DNA from: an uncultured Bacteroidales bacterium | Lineage (GTDB): Bacteria > Bacteroidota > Bacteroidia > Bacteroidales > Bacteroidaceae | Direction of reading: 5' to 3' | NCBI GenBank assembly: GCA_902771725.1 | Contig: CACXXT010000021.1 | Span: 4,684 to 68,683 of the forward strand | Length of the DNA stretch: 64,000 nucleotides | In this document: piece by piece, positions 26,146 to 33,764 of the stretch | Numbering within the stretch: the stretch's first letter is position 1 | Layout of the letters: every line of letters starts with the position of its first letter | Program-made: the position numbers and the translations under genes | The notes under the pieces: model-generated | Database searches by the model: none | What the model was told of the DNA's origin: nothing | Seen by the model: only the letters and a program-made list of their open reading frames with translations

Positions 26146-26781
26146 ATGAATCCTCCATCAAATTATCAAGAAACACACTATCAATCCACCCCTCTCCCTA
26201 ACAGGGGAGGGGTCGGAGGAGGGGCTTCTCTCTTTAAGACCTTCTTCCACATTGGCCTCTTCACTATCGGCGGAGGCTATGCCATGATACCGCTGATAGA
26301 GGCCAAGGTGGTAGATGAGAAGCAGTGGATAAGCCGCGAGGAACTGATGGATCTGATGGCAGTGGCGCAATCCTGTCCGGGTGTCTTTGCCGTGAACATC
26401 GCCATCTTCATCGGCTACAAGATTCGCGGTACCTGGGGCGCTCTCATGTCTACCATCGGATGCATTCTCCCCTCGTTCCTCATCATTCTTGCCATCGCCC
26501 TCTTCTTCCGCCAGTTCCAGGACAACCCTTGGGTGGCTCGCGCCTTCCGCGGTATCCGTCCCTGCGTGGTAGCCCTCATTGCTGCTCCAACCTTCAAGAT
26601 GGCCAAGACGGCCAAAATCGGGTGGACTAATATATGGATTCCAGTCCTCAGCGCTTTTCTCATCTGGATGTTCGGTGTCTCTCCCATCTGGGTCATCGTC
26701 GCTGCGGGTCTTGGCGGATACCTCTATGGTCTCTTTGTCGAGACACCCGCTCAAGACTCTAAACCAGACTCTGAACTCTAA
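26146..26781 (+). CDS. chrA: Chromate transporter, N-terminal-type half protein
   Basis: 211-residue short-chain member of the CHR (chromate ion transporter) family. The typical domain starts only at about residue 29: SLFKTFFHIGLFTIGGGYAMIPLIEAKVV, then AVAQSCPGVFAVNIAIFIGY with the family's PGP-like PGV, and five or six membrane segments. The first 28 residues are an odd leader; residues 15-28 (STPLPNRGGVGGGA) are translated from a palindromic repeat (26188-26225). Paired with the second half-size transporter at 26864; short CHR proteins are known to work as such pairs. Actual substrate in this organism is uncertain. Confidence 0.85.
   Translation: MNPPSNYQETHYQSTPLPNRGGVGGGASLFKTFFHIGLFTIGGGYAMIPLIEAKVVDEKQWISREELMDLMAVAQSCPGVFAVNIAIFIGYKIRGTWGALMSTIGCILPSFLIILAIALFFRQFQDNPWVARAFRGIRPCVVALIAAPTFKMAKTAKIGWTNIWIPVLSAFLIWMFGVSPIWVIVAAGLGGYLYGLFVETPAQDSKPDSEL
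26188..26225 (-). repeat. Palindromic repeat, right copy of the purL-chrA pair
   Basis: Inverted relative to the copy at 26092-26126: contains CCCTCTCCCTAACAGGGGAG then GGGTCGGAGGAGGGG. In frame with the ChrA leader. Confidence 0.8.
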
Positions 26782-26857
26782 ACTCCATAACTACTCCCAA
26801 CTCTAAACTCCATAAATACTCTAAACTCTAAACTTTAAACTCTAAACTCAAAACTTC
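26757..26857. repeat. Low-complexity AACTCTAAACTC repeat in the chrA-chrA spacer
   Basis: About 100 bp of imperfect copies of CTCTAAACT, starting in the last codons of the first chrA and running to 7 nt before the second. It carries no clear ribosome-binding site for the downstream gene. Confidence 0.75.
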
Positions 26858-26863
26858 CCCCCC

Positions 26864-27436
26864 TTGATATACTTCCAGCTCTTCTACACCTTCTTCCTCA
26901 TCGGCCTCTTCGGTTTTGGAGGCGGCTACGCAATGATCTCTATGATCCAGGGTGAGGTTGTTACGAACCACCATTGGATGACGATGGGCGAGTTCACGGA
27001 TATCGTAGCTGTCTCGCAGATGACGCCCGGTCCTATTGGAATTAATTCCGCCACTTACGTGGGCTACACCGCTGTTGTCAACGCTGGCGGTGCCCATTGG
27101 ATGGGCATTCTAGGTTCGGCCACAGCCACCTTTGCCGTCGTCCTGCCCTCTTTCATTCTCATGTTGCTGATTTCCAAGTTCCTGATGAAATACAAAAACC
27201 GCCCAACAGTGGAGCACGTCTTCCTGGGGCTTCGGCCTGCCGTGGTCGGCCTTCTGGCAGCAGCCTGTCTCCTACTGTTGACCCCTGAGAATTTCTCCAC
27301 CCCTTCGGAATCCCCTTGGCAGTTCTGGATTAGCGTAGCCATCTTCATCTTCACCCTCATAGCCTGTCAGGTCTACAAGTTGAGCCCCATCCGCACCCTT
27401 CTCTTCTGCGCACTTGTAGGCATCCTGCTATTCTAA
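26864..27436 (+). CDS. chrA: Chromate transporter, C-terminal-type half protein
   Basis: 190-residue short-chain CHR family protein. The start FQLFYTFFLIGLFGFGGGYAMISMIQGEVV and the block VAVSQMTPGPIGINSATYVGY (with the family PGP motif) are clear; five or six membrane helices follow. The only available initiation codon is TTG at 26864, because an in-frame stop lies at 26843-26845 and no ATG occurs before the domain begins. The spacer before it is a low-complexity repeat. Likely forms a heteromer with the protein encoded at 26146. Confidence 0.85.
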   Translation: MIYFQLFYTFFLIGLFGFGGGYAMISMIQGEVVTNHHWMTMGEFTDIVAVSQMTPGPIGINSATYVGYTAVVNAGGAHWMGILGSATATFAVVLPSFILMLLISKFLMKYKNRPTVEHVFLGLRPAVVGLLAAACLLLLTPENFSTPSESPWQFWISVAIFIFTLIACQVYKLSPIRTLLFCALVGILLF

Positions 27437-27484
27437 TAAGTCCGGGGCTTCAGGCTAAGTCGTCATTCCCGTACAATCCAGGCC

Positions 27485-29215
27485 TTATTCATCTCCTATT
27501 CTCAACCTCAGCGCTCCCTCTTCGGCCACATCGTAGACACGCCACCCTTGCCGCAGAGCCTCCGTCTTCAGCGCCCCTCGCTGCCATCGTGCCAGACTGG
27601 CATCCAACACCAGCAACCGAGGTCTGTACACTCCGGCGATGTCATCCAACCTTGTGCCCCGGAATCCCCTCGTTATCCACAGCACATCCACCTCTCGCTG
27701 CTTTTCCGTGCAGGTCATCATTCCTTGATGACCCAAATTTCCATTCACCATCACTGCCGTCATCCCCTCCACGGCCAAAGCCCTTCTCCCTTTGAGCACC
27801 ACCGGCTGTGCCGTCAATCGCCTCTTCCAGAAGCTATTGGCGATGTACACCATTCCCGTATCTGCCCGCTCCGGTTCAGGCATCAGCAGCCAGCTCTGCT
27901 CCGGCGATGCTATCACATGCAGGGCGGGGCACTTCCAGTTATGGTACACCACCAACTGCGGTTCTGCCTTCCGGCTCCAGAAATCAGGAATCAGGGCCCC
28001 TGGCAGCTGTGTCTCCACATGCATCACCCACAACTGTGCCCCCACCAGCCATCCCACACCTTTGGCCATCCAAGCGGCTCCGGCTGTCCAGACCAAACCC
28101 ACAAGCATCACGGCCAACGCACCATAGACCAGCAACGTCGTCAGCGGTACCAAAATGATGCTGAACAACGCGCCGTACAGAGGATATTGGTGGAAGTATA
28201 GAAATACCAAAGGCCACGTCAGCAACTGTGCGCACACAGACACCGCCAGCAACTTCAGCGGCCACAGCAGATGATAGTGATCCAGGCGGAAGAGGACAAA
28301 GCGCCAGTGGCGATAGGCCCATTTCATGAATGGCTGATAGAACAGCATGATGCCTGCGACTGCCAGACACGACAACTGTGCTCCAACGTCAAAAAGATAC
28401 ACGGGACGCATCAGCAGCATGAACAGCACCGTAGCCAAAAGCACATTGACACCCTGTCTTCGGCGATGCACGCATGACAACAATACCAACAACGACGTCA
28501 TCAACGATGCTCTCACCAGCGATGCCGGCAGACCAGCCACAAAGGCGTAGCTCCAGATAAAGGCCACGACCAGCATTGCCAGCGGCCACCGCCATCGCGA
28601 ATAGACCAGCCGCGTTGTCAACAACGTCACAAACAATCCCACAATAATTCCCAGGTGCAAACCCGACAGAGCCAACAGATGGCTGGCTCCCGCTGCTGCA
28701 TAGAGGTCTCGTGTCTCCCTTTGCAACTGCGAACGGTCGCCCAGCGAAATGGCAGCCACCACTGCCAGCTGCTCCTCTTCCAGTCCCGACTCATGCAGAC
28801 TTCTGAGCAGACGATTCCGCACTTGCTGTGCTCTCGGATACGTTCTCTCCGTCCCCTGTACCCACCGCCATCTGCGATAGTCAAATTCATCCGGATTCCC
28901 CCGGTTCACCGGCGGGCGTTCCATGCGACTCCATTCCTCTTGCACCTTCTCCGCATAAGCGGCATATCTCGCAAAGCCCACGATCATGCAGAATAGCACT
29001 GTCAGCCCGATGAACAGAGGCCTTCCGACAAATATCGACCGTCCTTCCTGCCACCGGTGCGAAGCCCAGGCCGCAATAGCCACCACCGCAGCAAAGCCCC
29101 AGAGGCAGGCCCCCAGCCAAGGAGGCACAGCCACTGAGGCTCTGTAGAACAAAGCATCTGCCACAACGATTCCCGCTGCCAGCGATGCCAAGAGCAGGAG
29201 AACAGGACGCTTCAC
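27485..29215 (-). CDS. ComEC/Rec2-family DNA-uptake channel protein
   Basis: 576-residue polytopic membrane protein. The competence domain signature AAGASHLLALSGLHLGIIVGLF is at about 191-212, after GDRSQLQRETRDLYA; the N-terminal part (about 1-180) has membrane helices and a DUF4131-like region. The C-terminal region (about 430-576) is short and beta-rich and lacks a complete metallo-beta-lactamase motif, as in many Bacteroidetes ComEC. It probably passes single-stranded DNA through the inner membrane. The start overlaps the end of rpe by 4 nt. Confidence 0.88.
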   Translation of the reverse strand: MKRPVLLLLASLAAGIVVADALFYRASVAVPPWLGACLWGFAAVVAIAAWASHRWQEGRSIFVGRPLFIGLTVLFCMIVGFARYAAYAEKVQEEWSRMERPPVNRGNPDEFDYRRWRWVQGTERTYPRAQQVRNRLLRSLHESGLEEEQLAVVAAISLGDRSQLQRETRDLYAAAGASHLLALSGLHLGIIVGLFVTLLTTRLVYSRWRWPLAMLVVAFIWSYAFVAGLPASLVRASLMTSLLVLLSCVHRRRQGVNVLLATVLFMLLMRPVYLFDVGAQLSCLAVAGIMLFYQPFMKWAYRHWRFVLFRLDHYHLLWPLKLLAVSVCAQLLTWPLVFLYFHQYPLYGALFSIILVPLTTLLVYGALAVMLVGLVWTAGAAWMAKGVGWLVGAQLWVMHVETQLPGALIPDFWSRKAEPQLVVYHNWKCPALHVIASPEQSWLLMPEPERADTGMVYIANSFWKRRLTAQPVVLKGRRALAVEGMTAVMVNGNLGHQGMMTCTEKQREVDVLWITRGFRGTRLDDIAGVYRPRLLVLDASLARWQRGALKTEALRQGWRVYDVAEEGALRLRIGDE

Positions 29216-29865
29216 GCCGTAAGTCCCTTCAGCACCCGCACTTCCTCCACGGGATCAGGCTTGCCGAAGAGCGCACTGCCGGCGACATATACATCCACAC
29301 CGGCTTCGGCCAGCTGCGGTGCCGTAGTGCGGTTCACGCCGCCGTCCACCTCAATAAGTGCTTTCGAACCCGTCCGGGTGATCATCTCACGCAACCGGCG
29401 GACCTTGTCCAGGCTGTGAACAATGAACTTCTGTGCGCCGAAGCCCGGATTAACAGTCATCAGCATCACCACATCCAAATCGCCGATGATGTCTTCCAGA
29501 GTGGAAATCGGCGTAGAGGGATTCAGCGTCACGGCTGCTTTCATTCCTGCTTCGTGGATTTGCTGCACCGTACGGTGGAGATGCACACATGCCTCCTGAT
29601 GCACATTCATGATGGCAGCACCGAGGTCACGCACCTGACTGACGAATTTTTCCGGCTGCACAATCATCAGATGCACATCCAGCGGTTTCGAAGTCATGCG
29701 TGCCACATGCTCCAGCACCGGGAATCCGAAGGAGATATTCGGGACGAACACGCCGTCCATCACATCCAGATGAAGCCAGTCGGCTTCAGAGCGGTTGAAC
29801 CACTCCATTTCATGTTGCAGATTTCCGAAATCCGCAGCCAAGAGAGAAGGAGCTATCAGATTCAT
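29212..29865 (-). CDS. rpe: Ribulose-phosphate 3-epimerase
   Basis: 217-residue TIM-barrel enzyme of the pentose phosphate pathway that interconverts ribulose 5-phosphate and xylulose 5-phosphate. Signatures: APSLLAADFGNL, LHLDVMDGVFVPNISFG (metal His and Asp), HLMI, VMLMTVNPGFGAQKFI and EVDGGVNRTTAPQLAEAGVDVYVAGSALFG. Normal length. Its start codon overlaps the stop of a small upstream frame (29862-30011) as ATGA, and its end overlaps comEC. Confidence 0.96.
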   Translation of the reverse strand: MNLIAPSLLAADFGNLQHEMEWFNRSEADWLHLDVMDGVFVPNISFGFPVLEHVARMTSKPLDVHLMIVQPEKFVSQVRDLGAAIMNVHQEACVHLHRTVQQIHEAGMKAAVTLNPSTPISTLEDIIGDLDVVMLMTVNPGFGAQKFIVHSLDKVRRLREMITRTGSKALIEVDGGVNRTTAPQLAEAGVDVYVAGSALFGKPDPVEEVRVLKGLTA

Positions 29866-30011
29866 AACGGACGGAACGCGCGGGCACGAGCGCGGATTTT
29901 ATTAAGGACGGAAGTTCTCGGGGTGGCAGTCCAACCAAGGGCTGCGAACTGATCTTCATAAGTCATAGGTGTCAGCTGTACCTCAATGAGTAGGGGTTGC
30001 TCCATAGGCAT
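29862..30011 (-). CDS. Possible 49-residue small protein coupled to rpe
   Basis: A frame of 49 codons beginning MPMEQPLLIEVQ and ending RARARAFRPL; its TGA overlaps the rpe ATG (ATGA), as in translational coupling. A second in-frame ATG two codons later is an alternative start. I do not recognise it. The C-terminal half is basic (KIRARARAFRP). It could be a coupled leader peptide, a real small protein or a remnant of a longer gene; there is no promoter that I can identify upstream. Confidence 0.4.
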   Translation of the reverse strand: MPMEQPLLIEVQLTPMTYEDQFAALGWTATPRTSVLNKIRARARAFRPL

Positions 30012-30071
30012 TCATTATTTGCTTTACATCTATATAACGCGCACACTTGGCTGTTTATTGTGCAACGGATG

Positions 30072-30100
30072 AAAAAAAAGGGACGCAATGTTGCGTCCCT
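30072..30100 (-). terminator. Terminator of the C10 peptidase gene
   Basis: On the minus strand, an AGGGACGCA / TGCGTCCCT stem with a four-base loop followed by eight Ts, about 20 nt after the stop. Confidence 0.85.
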
Positions 30101-30121
30101 GTACATTTTTGGGTTGAATTC

Positions 30122-31849
30122 TCAACGGACCACCTTTCGGCTCTGTCCTCCCTGCTCCACAACCAGGATGCCGCGTGCGGGCACATCCCAGAGGTTGAAC
30201 TGGGTGGTGGGAGCAGTGTAGATCAGACGTCCGGCGGTGTCGTAGACACGAGTCATGCCGTCTGTGGCGGAGAGTGAAGACGTGCGGGGAGCAGCGACTC
30301 CGTCGTAGAGGGGCTTCATCTGTTCGGAGATGGTGCAGGTGGCAGGATCACCGGTATAGTAGATCTCATAGCCCAACTCGCCACCATGCGCGATGATGCT
30401 ATGCCACTGGCCTTCGCGCTTGTCGCGTGTACCGAAGCTGATGCGGTAGGTGTGACCGGGTATCATCTCCTTCTCTACATAATAATAGTAAATCATGGAA
30501 GGTGACTGGAGGGTGAAGCCAGCGCCTGGTTCCCAGATATCCTTGTCGGTATCACGAATCTGCCAGTTCTGTCCGGTGGTGATGTCGGTTCCGAAGATGC
30601 CGAACTCGCCGTCCATCTTGGAGGGCGTCATGTTCGCCAGACCTGCAGTGACCGAGATATTCAATGTCACGTGCTTCTGGCCTTCGTCGTCCGTTTCATT
30701 GGTGAAGCTGAAGGTGTAAGGTTCGCCGTCGTAGGAATAGATACGCGGTTCGGGTATGTCCGTCGGCAGCGCCTTGGAGCGAAGTCCATATACCATGTTC
30801 TGAGCCACGGTGTACTGATCTTCAGCCGGATTCAATAGGGCTATGTCGTAGAAACCATTGCCGCTGGCACCCCAACCCCAGTTGACGTAAACCAGTCCAT
30901 CCGCATCCAGTCCGCAGAACACGAAGGCGTGGCCGCCGGCATCCTCGTCAGCGCCGCCGTAGAGGACGGGGCAACGAAGCTGCATCTCGTCGTAGATAAT
31001 CTGGTTCCACTCCTCCTGGGTTCCGCCGAAGCAGTCGCGTTCAGCATACTTCACACTCTCTTCAGGATAGCTGTAGTAGGTGGTCAGGGCCGAACCTGCC
31101 AAAAAGAGGTAAGTGCCGCTGCCACTCTTGGCATAGCGCATGAGGGTGGCATAACCGCAGTCGCGCACCAGGCTGGCCACACTGTTCTTCTGAGCAGTGG
31201 TGGCTCTGCCATAAAGGTCAAGATAGGGGTAAAAGTAGATGGCGTTGATATCCAGAGAGTCCACAACATAGCGCTTGCTGTTGTCTGTTTCGGTGACGTA
31301 GCAGTAGCCACGGAAATTGACTCTGCTGGGATGACGGCAATAGTTAATCGCCTGTGCCATGGCCACAGCCACGCATCCAGCGGGATAGTTTCTGGGAGTC
31401 TTCAGGTTGAAGGGGTCTGACTGAGTCCAGAGCGTAGTGATGAAGGGATCCACGGGCTGCTGGGGAGCTCGTCTGCTTGTCAGCAGAGGCTTCCCGGTCC
31501 GTTCTGCTGCGAGGATGTTGCTCTCAGCCAGGCTAAGGAACCAGCGCAGGTCTGGGGACATCGATTCCTCGGAGAAGGTTGTCTGGGAATAGCCAATCAC
31601 CTCAGGGGCCAGATTACTCTTGGAAACAACGACAAAGGCCTCAGTGCCCGTTTGTTCGAAGACGGCGTAAGCCTGGGACTCGTGGGTGCATCGCAGCTGC
31701 GAGTCCGGGTTCTGGGATGTCTGTCCCTTCACATAGGAAGCAATGGGCAGGTATCTTTGGGCGATGGAGCGCATTTCGCTACGGCTACGCTCGCCGGCAG
31801 AAGCAGCCAGCGATAGTGCCAAGGTTGCGAGGAAGAGTACTTTTCTCAT
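30122..31849 (-). CDS. C10 family (streptopain-like) cysteine peptidase, secreted
   Basis: 575-residue secreted protease. Signal peptide 1-19; an inhibitory propeptide to about 125; C10 catalytic domain about 135-345 with nucleophile Cys159 in YPAGCVAVAMAQ, His307 in DEDAGGHAFVFCGLD and the conserved VNWGWGASGNGFYDI. Residues 350-500 form a beta-rich domain, and the last 40 end with VYDTAGRLIYTAP and GILVVEQGGQSRKVVR, like the C-terminal sorting-type tails of Prevotella secreted proteins. The open frame runs 22 codons further upstream, but MRKVLFLATLAL begins the signal peptide. It lies downstream of susC-susD and a surface lipoprotein, suggesting proteolysis tied to uptake. Confidence 0.88.
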   Translation of the reverse strand: MRKVLFLATLALSLAASAGERSRSEMRSIAQRYLPIASYVKGQTSQNPDSQLRCTHESQAYAVFEQTGTEAFVVVSKSNLAPEVIGYSQTTFSEESMSPDLRWFLSLAESNILAAERTGKPLLTSRRAPQQPVDPFITTLWTQSDPFNLKTPRNYPAGCVAVAMAQAINYCRHPSRVNFRGYCYVTETDNSKRYVVDSLDINAIYFYPYLDLYGRATTAQKNSVASLVRDCGYATLMRYAKSGSGTYLFLAGSALTTYYSYPEESVKYAERDCFGGTQEEWNQIIYDEMQLRCPVLYGGADEDAGGHAFVFCGLDADGLVYVNWGWGASGNGFYDIALLNPAEDQYTVAQNMVYGLRSKALPTDIPEPRIYSYDGEPYTFSFTNETDDEGQKHVTLNISVTAGLANMTPSKMDGEFGIFGTDITTGQNWQIRDTDKDIWEPGAGFTLQSPSMIYYYYVEKEMIPGHTYRISFGTRDKREGQWHSIIAHGGELGYEIYYTGDPATCTISEQMKPLYDGVAAPRTSSLSATDGMTRVYDTAGRLIYTAPTTQFNLWDVPARGILVVEQGGQSRKVVR

Positions 31850-31888
31850 GAAAAGGGTATTGTTAGGTTGATTACTTTTAGGGATGAA

Positions 31889-31917
31889 TTGTGCCGGGCT
31901 TTGGAGGCCCGGCACAA
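31889..31917 (-). terminator. Hairpin between the surface lipoprotein and C10 peptidase genes
   Basis: GTGCCGGGC / GCCCGGCAC stem with a 7-base loop, flanked by A/T. There is no long T tract, so it may be an attenuator or mRNA-stability hairpin rather than a full terminator. Confidence 0.5.
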
Positions 31918-31953
31918 TTATATTAGGAATTGTTCATTAAAGAAGCTGCTGGA

Positions 31954-33720
31954 TTACAGGGCTATGCGACCATCAAACTTCTTCTTCGGAGACAGCATAC
32001 GGAAACCATCCTTGAAATAAGGCCTGATCAAGCCCTTAGCGCTAATCTTCGAAGCAGGCTTAACTTCAGGATAACCAGTGACGGTGAAGGTGTCGTCGCA
32101 GATGCCATATTCGTCCTCTTCGTTGTAGTAAACCGTGTAGAACGTGAATACACCGTCCTTGAAGTTGCTGACATAAGCAGCATACTGCTCATTGTGATCT
32201 GAGTAGGTCTGAACGTCAGTGACGTACAACTCTCCATGAGAGCCTGTGAGGCCTGTAGCCTGGGGAGGCACAGTGATGGAGTTATCCTCATTAATGAAGA
32301 ATTCGAGGGTACATTCATTGCCCCAAGGAGCAATCTGGTAGTGGGATTTATTGTTGGCATCGACGCTGAGCGTGAGACCTTCGTCAATTATGAACTTGTC
32401 ATTCTTGGGATCGCTGAGCACGCGATAGTAGTAGTTACCTACATAGGCAGGTTCCCAAACTGGTTCATCTTCTTCCTCTTTACCAGTTTCGATAACGGCA
32501 TCCACCTTTGAAGCGAGTTCGCCGACAGGATTACCAGCCTCGTCGAAGCCAACGATGAGGACATAGTACGTACCAGTCTCATTGAACGGCAGGCGGACAG
32601 CCTCGCCATCCTTGACATCCACTGCATCTTTGTATTCACCGGCAACGATATCTGCATATACGTCTTCGTAAGTATCGGCAGTCACAAGGGCAGCCTTGGC
32701 GGTAACGATATCAGCGCCAAAAGTGGGAATACCTTCTACATAGTACTGACCAGCAGTGTCGATGAAACGACCTTTGTACTGGAAACCTATGCTATAGTCA
32801 GCAATTCTTGCTCCGGGCAGAGCGATAGCTGTCAGACCGCGGTTGTTGGAGTAATACGAATCATATTTGCCATCGAATCCTGCCAGGAAACTCTTGGGCT
32901 CCGGGAAAGAAATCACGCCGTCCTTCAGCTGGCCGAACAATTCAGGCTTGTTGGCCTTAATGACATCAAGGGTGTTGTTGTTGTCGAGGTAGAGCTGAAC
33001 AAAGCTGGCAATCATCATAGCGCCGTCGCCCCAGTTGAGACCCGTCTCGAATGGAGGCACCCAAACGTAGTCGGGGTCGGAAGCATCAATAACCATGTAG
33101 TAGTTCTTGCTGGTGTCCCAGTCGCCGGGATCGTTGTAGGGATAACCTGCTCCATAGGGGTACACCAGACGGTAAATACCATCCTCGACGATGTTCTTTT
33201 CGATTTCTACTTCGTAGGTGATGGGGTCTTCTCCATAAGTACCGGCAACGAGGTCGTCGCGGAAAGTGGCCATACCCATGCTCACCCAAGCTGTAGCACC
33301 GGCGGAGAAGGTGAAGGCACTATTACCATAAGGAGTGGTAACCTTTTCGTCACCGATCTGCACGGTGATGTCGGTATAATCACCATAGACGATGGCATTG
33401 GGATCGTAGGAGATCACCAGGTTGGTGGTCTTCTGACCATCGGCGAAGGTCACGCTCGTGGGAGCGGTGAAGATGCTGCCGTCGGGCAGAGTGACGGTGA
33501 CGGGCACGGTCAGTGCTCCAACGCTGTCAACACGCGTGACGGGAATCGAGAAGGAGTTTGTGCTCTTGGAGAGTTCTATCGTCTCCGGAAGCTCGCTGCT
33601 GAAGAACACCTGGGGACCTTCAACGGGAATGATAGGTCTCTGGTCGTCCTCATCCTTACAAGCGGTGAAGGCACAGCCAACAGCAAGAAGCATCAAGCTA
33701 TATTTTAAAATCTTGTTCAT
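31954..33720 (-). CDS. Surface lipoprotein downstream of SusCD
   Basis: 588 residues. The signal peptide ends in the lipobox FTACKDEDDQ, with acidic residues after the cysteine that fit the surface-export signal of Bacteroidetes. The N-terminal part (about 45-135) resembles Calx-beta-like modules (SIPVTRVDSVGALTVPVTVTL and IVYGDYTDITVQIGD). The middle (140-400) and C-terminal (420-588) parts are beta-rich with repeated YYVLIVGFDEAGNPVGE-like strands. I do not recognise an enzyme. By position, 45 nt after susD, it probably binds substrate at the surface like SusE/F-type proteins. Confidence 0.75.
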   Translation of the reverse strand: MNKILKYSLMLLAVGCAFTACKDEDDQRPIIPVEGPQVFFSSELPETIELSKSTNSFSIPVTRVDSVGALTVPVTVTLPDGSIFTAPTSVTFADGQKTTNLVISYDPNAIVYGDYTDITVQIGDEKVTTPYGNSAFTFSAGATAWVSMGMATFRDDLVAGTYGEDPITYEVEIEKNIVEDGIYRLVYPYGAGYPYNDPGDWDTSKNYYMVIDASDPDYVWVPPFETGLNWGDGAMMIASFVQLYLDNNNTLDVIKANKPELFGQLKDGVISFPEPKSFLAGFDGKYDSYYSNNRGLTAIALPGARIADYSIGFQYKGRFIDTAGQYYVEGIPTFGADIVTAKAALVTADTYEDVYADIVAGEYKDAVDVKDGEAVRLPFNETGTYYVLIVGFDEAGNPVGELASKVDAVIETGKEEEDEPVWEPAYVGNYYYRVLSDPKNDKFIIDEGLTLSVDANNKSHYQIAPWGNECTLEFFINEDNSITVPPQATGLTGSHGELYVTDVQTYSDHNEQYAAYVSNFKDGVFTFYTVYYNEEDEYGICDDTFTVTGYPEVKPASKISAKGLIRPYFKDGFRMLSPKKKFDGRIAL

Positions 33721-33764
33721 GGAGATTTTTATTTGGGGGTTTGTAACTGAAGTTTAACGCTCTC

